Assembly (NCBI GenBank): GCA_963816745.1
Contig: CAWFLQ010000009.1
Location: 310,001-374,000, forward strand
Length of the DNA stretch: 64,000 nucleotides
From: VAZQ01 sp963816745
GTDB lineage: Bacteria > Pseudomonadota > Alphaproteobacteria > Rhizobiales > Xanthobacteraceae
Direction: 5' to 3'
Shown here: positions 60,768-64,000 of the stretch, one piece after another
Position numbering within the stretch: the stretch's first letter is position 1
Layout: every line of letters starts with the position of its first letter
Position numbers and translations under genes: made by a program
The notes under the pieces: model-generated
What the model was told of the DNA's origin: nothing
Database searches by the model: none
Seen by the model: the letters and a program-made list of their open reading frames with translations, nothing else

Positions 60768-60855
60768 CGTAGGTTGGGTCGAGCGCTTGCGAGACCCAAC
60801 ATCCCACAGCGGCCGCGGCATTGTTGGGTCTCGTAAGAACTCGACCCAACCTACG
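60768..60855. repeat. long hairpin repeat between convergent genes
   Basis: CGTAGGTTGGGTCGAGCGCT at the left (60768-) pairs with ACTCGACCCAACCTACG at the right (-60855), and GCGAGACCCAAC pairs with GTTGGGTCTCGT inside. This matches the GTAGGTTGGGT repeats of Bradyrhizobium-type genomes. It lies between the convergent ubiD and synthetase genes, overlaps the synthetase stop, and may terminate both. Confidence 0.8.
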
Positions 60856-62395
60856 TCTCCTTGCGCCATCGGTCCGCCAGGGCACGGCGATCGAGCTTGC
60901 CGCGCTCGGTCTTCGGCAGCGAGGCGCTGAGCACGATCCGCTTCGGCGCCTTGAAGGCAGGGAGCCCGTCGCTGCAATAGCGCATCAGCTCGCCGGTATC
61001 GATGGTCGCGCCCGGCCGCGCCACCACGTAGCTCACGACCTCCTCGCCGTAGACCGGGTCCGGTACGCCGACCGTGGCGACCTCGATCAGCTCGGGGCGC
61101 CGCATCAGGAAGCCGTCGATCTCGACCGGCGAGATGTTCACGCCGCCGCGGATGATGAGGTCTTTCTCGCGCCCGGTGAGGGCGAGAAAACCATCGGGGT
61201 CGAGCAGCCCGAGGTCGCCGGTGCGGATGCGGTCGCGGCCGTTGATCTTCACGCTGCCGTCTTCGGCCAGGTAGCGGTAGTGGTGTCCGGCAAAGCCGCC
61301 GATCTCGACCTCTCCGATCTCGCCCGGCGCCAACCGGCGGCCGGCGGCATCCACGATCGCGAGGCGGTGATAGGCGAACGGGCGCCCGACCGTGCCGAGG
61401 CGGCGCTGCTCGCCGGGAATAGCCGCGATCCAGCCGGTCTCGCTCGAGCCGTAGCCCTGCGCGATGGGAATTCCGAACCGCTCCTCGAAGCGCCGCCATT
61501 CCTCTGGCGTGAGCGGCGCCGAGCTGGACGTGAGAAAGCGCAGCGTCGGCAGGTTGTCGCGGTGCGCGGTGGTTTCCGTGTTGAGCAGAATGTTGATGGT
61601 GGTGGGGTTGCCGGCGGCGACCGTCACGCCGTGATCGCGCACATGCCGGAAGAAGCGGCTGGCGGAGAATTTCGCCGCCATCACCAGGGTGGCGCCGCGG
61701 TTGACCGGCACGAGCGCGCCCAGGAGCTGCGCCGAGGCCCAGTTGAAGGAGCGGAAATCATAAACCCGGTCGTCCGCCGTGATGCCGAAACCATCGGCGG
61801 CGGGATCGATGTTCATGAGATGCTCGCGATAGTTCAACACCACGCCCTTGGGCCGCGCGCTCGTGCCCGAGGTGAACAGGATCACCGCGTCGTCGTCCGG
61901 CCCCGCCGTGGTCTGCGCGTCGCTCGGCGCGCAGCGTGCGATGTCGGCAAAGAAGGTTTCGTCGTCCGGCTGGTCCCACCGTCCGAGCCGCCGGCGTGGC
62001 GCCGAAACCTCGGCGAGGAGGTCGTCGAGCCCAAGTCCGTCCTGATGCAGCACCAGGGCCGGCGCCAGTCGCGCGAAGATGTTGTCGAGCTGGTTGCGGT
62101 TCATCTCGACGTGAACCGTGCAGATGGTCGCCCCGTACGCCATGACGCCGAAATAGCAGAGCAGATGCTCGATGGAATTGTCGGCGAGCAGCGCCACGCG
62201 GTCGTTGCGCCCGATGCCGCGGTCGCGCAGGAGCGTGGCGATGCGGCCCGTGACGTCCCGCAGTTCGCGATAGCGGATGGTCCGCCCGTCGTCGGCGCGG
62301 ACGATCCACGGCTTGTCCGGATCGCGTTGCGCCGCCCTGGCGATCCAGTCTCGCAACAGCTTCGGACCTGGGTCGAGCGGCATCGGCGAAACCAT
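60851..62395 (-). CDS. AMP-forming acyl-CoA synthetase (class I, benzoate/4-coumarate-like)
   Basis: Activates a carboxylic acid to its CoA ester through an acyl-AMP. 514 residues, intact. Marks: the P-loop AVILFTSGTSARPKGVVLNY, AAGNPTTINILLN, QGYGSSETGW, RIRTGDLGLLDPDGFLALTG, REKDLIIRGGVNISPVEIDG and the catalytic Lys in PKTERGKLDRRAL. Start ATG 62395; MPLDPGPKLL at 62380 is also possible. A MarR-type operator ends 13 bp upstream of the start. With UbiD/UbiX it probably makes the CoA ester that is decarboxylated, or activates the product. Confidence 0.9.
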   Translation of the reverse strand: MVSPMPLDPGPKLLRDWIARAAQRDPDKPWIVRADDGRTIRYRELRDVTGRIATLLRDRGIGRNDRVALLADNSIEHLLCYFGVMAYGATICTVHVEMNRNQLDNIFARLAPALVLHQDGLGLDDLLAEVSAPRRRLGRWDQPDDETFFADIARCAPSDAQTTAGPDDDAVILFTSGTSARPKGVVLNYREHLMNIDPAADGFGITADDRVYDFRSFNWASAQLLGALVPVNRGATLVMAAKFSASRFFRHVRDHGVTVAAGNPTTINILLNTETTAHRDNLPTLRFLTSSSAPLTPEEWRRFEERFGIPIAQGYGSSETGWIAAIPGEQRRLGTVGRPFAYHRLAIVDAAGRRLAPGEIGEVEIGGFAGHHYRYLAEDGSVKINGRDRIRTGDLGLLDPDGFLALTGREKDLIIRGGVNISPVEIDGFLMRRPELIEVATVGVPDPVYGEEVVSYVVARPGATIDTGELMRYCSDGLPAFKAPKRIVLSASLPKTERGKLDRRALADRWRKET

Positions 62396-62407
62396 TGACG
62401 GGGGATT

Positions 62408-62425
62408 CCTTAGATTTATAAGTAT
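62408..62425. promoter_or_regulatory. putative MarR operator, copy 3 (synthetase-ubiX)
   Basis: On the minus strand ATACTTATAAATCTAAGG; it differs from copy 1 at three of 18 positions. It lies 13 bp upstream of the synthetase ATG and 176 bp before ubiX, in their shared divergent region. Confidence 0.72.
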
Positions 62426-62600
62426 TTCCGGCAGCGGTTCAAGCCGTTCCTCGATATGGAACTGCGGGAGGCTTTAACCTTCCTCCCGAGCATGTGCCGC
62501 GGGTCGGGCAGGGCAGGGGCGGGATGGCTTGCACGAAGCCGATTTTCGTGCGTTTGCTGTGCGGCGTGGTCCACGCGGCGGCCATGGCGGAGGAAACGGA

Positions 62601-63227
62601 ATGCGGCGTCTCATCATCGGCATGACCGGCTCGACCGGCGCCATTTTCGGTGTGCGGATGCTCGAGGCGCTCAAGGGCAGCGACATCGAATCCCACCTCA
62701 TCATCTCGAAGTGGGCGCAGCGCACGCTCGAGCACGAGACCCGCTACACCGTCGAGCAGGTGCGCAGCCTCGCCACCGTCGTGCACAGTCAGGGCGACAT
62801 GGGGGCGTCGATCTCGTCCGGCTCGTTCAAGACCGAAGGCATGGTGGTGATCCCATGCTCGGTGCGCACGCTCGCCGGCATCGCCAACGGCTACGGCGAG
62901 CACCTCGTGCACCGCGCCGCCGACGTCGTGCTCAAGGAACGCCGGCGCATGGTTCTGGTGGTGCGCGAGACGCCGCTGTCCGAGGTGCACCTGGAGAACA
63001 TGCTCAAGCTCACGCGCATGGGCGCCTCGATCGTGCCGCCGATGCCGGCCTTCTACAACCATCCGCAGACGGTCGACGACATCGTCAATCACATCGTGGC
63101 GCGCGTGCTCGACCAGTTCGATATCGCGGCACCGTTCGCCAAGCGCTGGGACGGCCACATGCACACCGCGACCAAGATCGCGACGGTGGCGCCGAGCCCG
63201 GGCGCGGCGGCGAAAAGTGGGACGTGA
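62601..63227 (+). CDS. ubiX: UbiX-family flavin prenyltransferase
   Basis: Joins a dimethylallyl group to FMN to make the prenyl-FMN cofactor of UbiD enzymes; not itself a decarboxylase. 208 residues, intact. GGAGGAAACGGA precedes ATG 62601. Marks: LIIGMTGSTGAIFGVRMLEA, SHLIISKWAQRTLEHE, ISSGSFKTEGMVVIPCSVRT, LAGIANGYGEHLVHRAADVV, LVVRETPLSEVHLENMLKLT and PPMPAFYNHPQTVDDIVNHI. Presence in the same cluster and under the same predicted operator as UbiD supports a dedicated cofactor supply. Confidence 0.93.
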   Translation: MRRLIIGMTGSTGAIFGVRMLEALKGSDIESHLIISKWAQRTLEHETRYTVEQVRSLATVVHSQGDMGASISSGSFKTEGMVVIPCSVRTLAGIANGYGEHLVHRAADVVLKERRRMVLVVRETPLSEVHLENMLKLTRMGASIVPPMPAFYNHPQTVDDIVNHIVARVLDQFDIAAPFAKRWDGHMHTATKIATVAPSPGAAAKSGT

Positions 63228-63253
63228 GAGTTCCTGCCGCAGTGTAGCCCAGG

Positions 63254-63318
63254 CATAAGGGCGTTTACAGCATCAGCCCGCGAAGACGGGCGTCTCCGCC
63301 CTTATGTCTTCGCGGGCT
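63254..63318. repeat. compound intergenic palindrome with crossed arms
   Basis: CATAAGGGCG (63254-63263) pairs with CGCCCTTATG (63297-63306), and AGCCCGCGAAGAC (63275-63287) pairs with GTCTTCGCGGGCT (63306-63318). The arms alternate, so both stems together would form a pseudoknot; alternatively GGGCG/CGCCC inside the second pair forms a nested hairpin. Likely a REP-like repeat downstream of ubiX. Confidence 0.7.
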
Positions 63319-63433
63319 ATGGAGCGGTAGCGAAATGCGGGATCAGGCCACATGTCGGGTTCTCTATTTCCCCGGATTTCGCTGACGCTCCATCCGGGCT
63401 ACGCTCAGTCCGCAACACAGGGAGAAACCGACC

Positions 63434-63823
63434 ATGGCCAAATACACCTGGGACCACGTCCATTTGCGAACCACTGATCCGGAGGCGACCGCCCAGTGGT
63501 ATGAGCGCATGCTCGGCGCCGAGGTGCTCCGCACGATGCAGGAGGGCAAGCCGCGAATCGACCTCAAGCTCGGCGGCGCCAATATCTTCATTGCCCCGGT
63601 GACCAACGGTGATGGCGTCAATCCGCCGCCGACCACGCCCTATCGGGGCCTCGACCATTTCGGGCTTACCGTCACCGGCATCGATGCCATCGCCGCCGAC
63701 CTCAAGGCCAAGGGCGTCGAGTTCACCAAGGAGCCGACCACCGTCCGTCCGGGCGTGCGCATCTGTTTCATCCGCGCGCCGGAAGGCGTGTCGATCGAGC
63801 TGCTCGACCGCAGTCATTCTTGA
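63434..63823 (+). CDS. VOC/glyoxalase-fold protein
   Basis: 129 residues, intact. Vicinal-oxygen-chelate metal residues: His in MAKYTWDHVHLRTTDPEATA, His in YRGLDHFGLTVTG and Glu in EGVSIELLDRSHS. GGGAGAAACCGACC precedes ATG 63434. VOC proteins include extradiol dioxygenases, glyoxalases and epimerases; a single short module like this is commonly a lyase or epimerase. It lies after ubiX and before the CoA transferase and may belong to the same pathway. Confidence 0.83.
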   Translation: MAKYTWDHVHLRTTDPEATAQWYERMLGAEVLRTMQEGKPRIDLKLGGANIFIAPVTNGDGVNPPPTTPYRGLDHFGLTVTGIDAIAADLKAKGVEFTKEPTTVRPGVRICFIRAPEGVSIELLDRSHS

Positions 63824-63828
63824 ACCCT

Positions 63829-63909
63829 GTAGGGCGGGTTAGGCGTCTTCGCCGTAACCCGCCGCCCCAGCCGATTGATGGCGGATTACGCTACGCCAAT
63901 CCGCCCTAC
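63829..63909. repeat. intergenic palindromic repeat (GTAGGGCGGGTT type)
   Basis: GTAGGGCGGGTT (63829-63840) pairs with AATCCGCCCTAC (63898-63909); inside, TAGGCG-tcttcgccgTAACCCGCC and GGCGGATTACGCTACGCC add further stems. Typical repetitive extragenic palindrome of this group of bacteria. Confidence 0.72.
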
Positions 63910-63919
63910 GGAGACCATA

Positions 63920-64000
63920 ATGACGCGACCGTTCGAAGGCATCCGGGTGATCGACGTCACCCACGTTCTGGCCGGGCCGTTCGCGGCCTATCAACTGGCG
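63920..64000 (+). CDS. CaiB/BaiF-type (class III) CoA transferase, 3'-truncated by window edge
   Basis: The first 27 codons, MTRPFEGIRVIDVTHVLAGP then FAAYQLA, are the standard N-terminus of class III CoA transferases (G-hxVhDhTxVLAGPhA pattern). The catalytic Asp lies beyond the window. Such enzymes move CoA between carboxylates, for example onto phthalate or benzylsuccinate. Its place after ubiD, ubiX and the VOC gene suggests a part in CoA activation of the same aromatic acid. Confidence 0.8.
   Translation, partial: MTRPFEGIRVIDVTHVLAGPFAAYQLA

Noticed and set aside
59156..60802. Minus-strand open frame of ~550 codons opposite ubiD
   Set aside because: Antisense shadow: the plus strand encodes an intact UbiD protein with all motifs, and the minus translation is compositionally biased.

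Overview
This is high-GC DNA (roughly two thirds G+C) from an alphaproteobacterium. It looks most like a Hyphomicrobiales soil or aquatic bacterium of the Bradyrhizobiaceae/Xanthobacteraceae type. Pointers are a GAAC-N7-GAAC LexA box ahead of dinB, DUF3551-type and LssY-C-type proteins, a TAXI-family TRAP transporter, a Tat-like MKRRDFVTLLGG leader, and the intergenic palindromes common in these genomes. No rRNA, phage or CRISPR is present; there is one tRNA (Lys, CTT).

Layout. 0-3 kb: a NitT/TauT-type ABC importer (ATPase end, permease, binding protein) with a PEBP-family gene inside it. 3.2-6.9 kb: two tandem LtaS/sulfatase-fold membrane transferases. 7.05-8.48 kb: a complete IS4-family insertion sequence inside an intergenic palindrome. 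8.6-12 kb: pdxY, phzF-like, NUDIX and PPK2 genes, closely spaced. 12-14 kb: leuA behind a candidate Leu-rich attenuator. 14-17.2 kb: a TAXI TRAP transporter on the minus strand. 17.5-27 kb: mixed housekeeping and stress genes (LTXXQ protein, tRNA-Lys, YafJ-like amidotransferase, serine hydrolase, dinB, UvrD-like helicase). 27-37 kb: a Bug receptor, an LssY-C protein, a CadC-like regulator with TPRs, a large secreted protein of unknown function paired with an NlpC/P60 enzyme, small secreted proteins, and long stretches of repeats. 37.7-42.7 kb: csoR-copA copper efflux, then a small cytochrome c and a cytochrome/beta-propeller fusion. 42.7-51.8 kb: signal peptidase I, an LLM oxidoreductase, SDR and Gfo/Idh enzymes, a deacetylase, a C45 acyltransferase, an ankyrin protein, and a PQQ dehydrogenase with its diheme cytochrome. 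51.9-64 kb: an aromatic-acid region with thioesterase-paaK-idi, purC, a DpgC-like cofactor-free dioxygenase, a binding protein, a toxin-antitoxin pair, MarR, UbiD, an acyl-CoA synthetase, UbiX, a VOC protein and the start of a CaiB-type CoA transferase.

Two points matter most for a reader. First, an 18-bp inverted repeat close to ATACTTAGAAATCTAAGG occurs three times in the last 8 kb: ahead of the binding protein, between marR and ubiD, and between the acyl-CoA synthetase and ubiX. This predicts one MarR-controlled regulon for uptake, CoA activation and prenyl-FMN-dependent decarboxylation of an aromatic acid. Second, about sixty apparent single-base insertions break otherwise well-conserved genes, mostly in the first 17 kb. 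In most genes checked, removing them restores one frame from start to stop, so they look like sequence errors rather than gene decay. Coordinates below give the intended whole gene in those cases.
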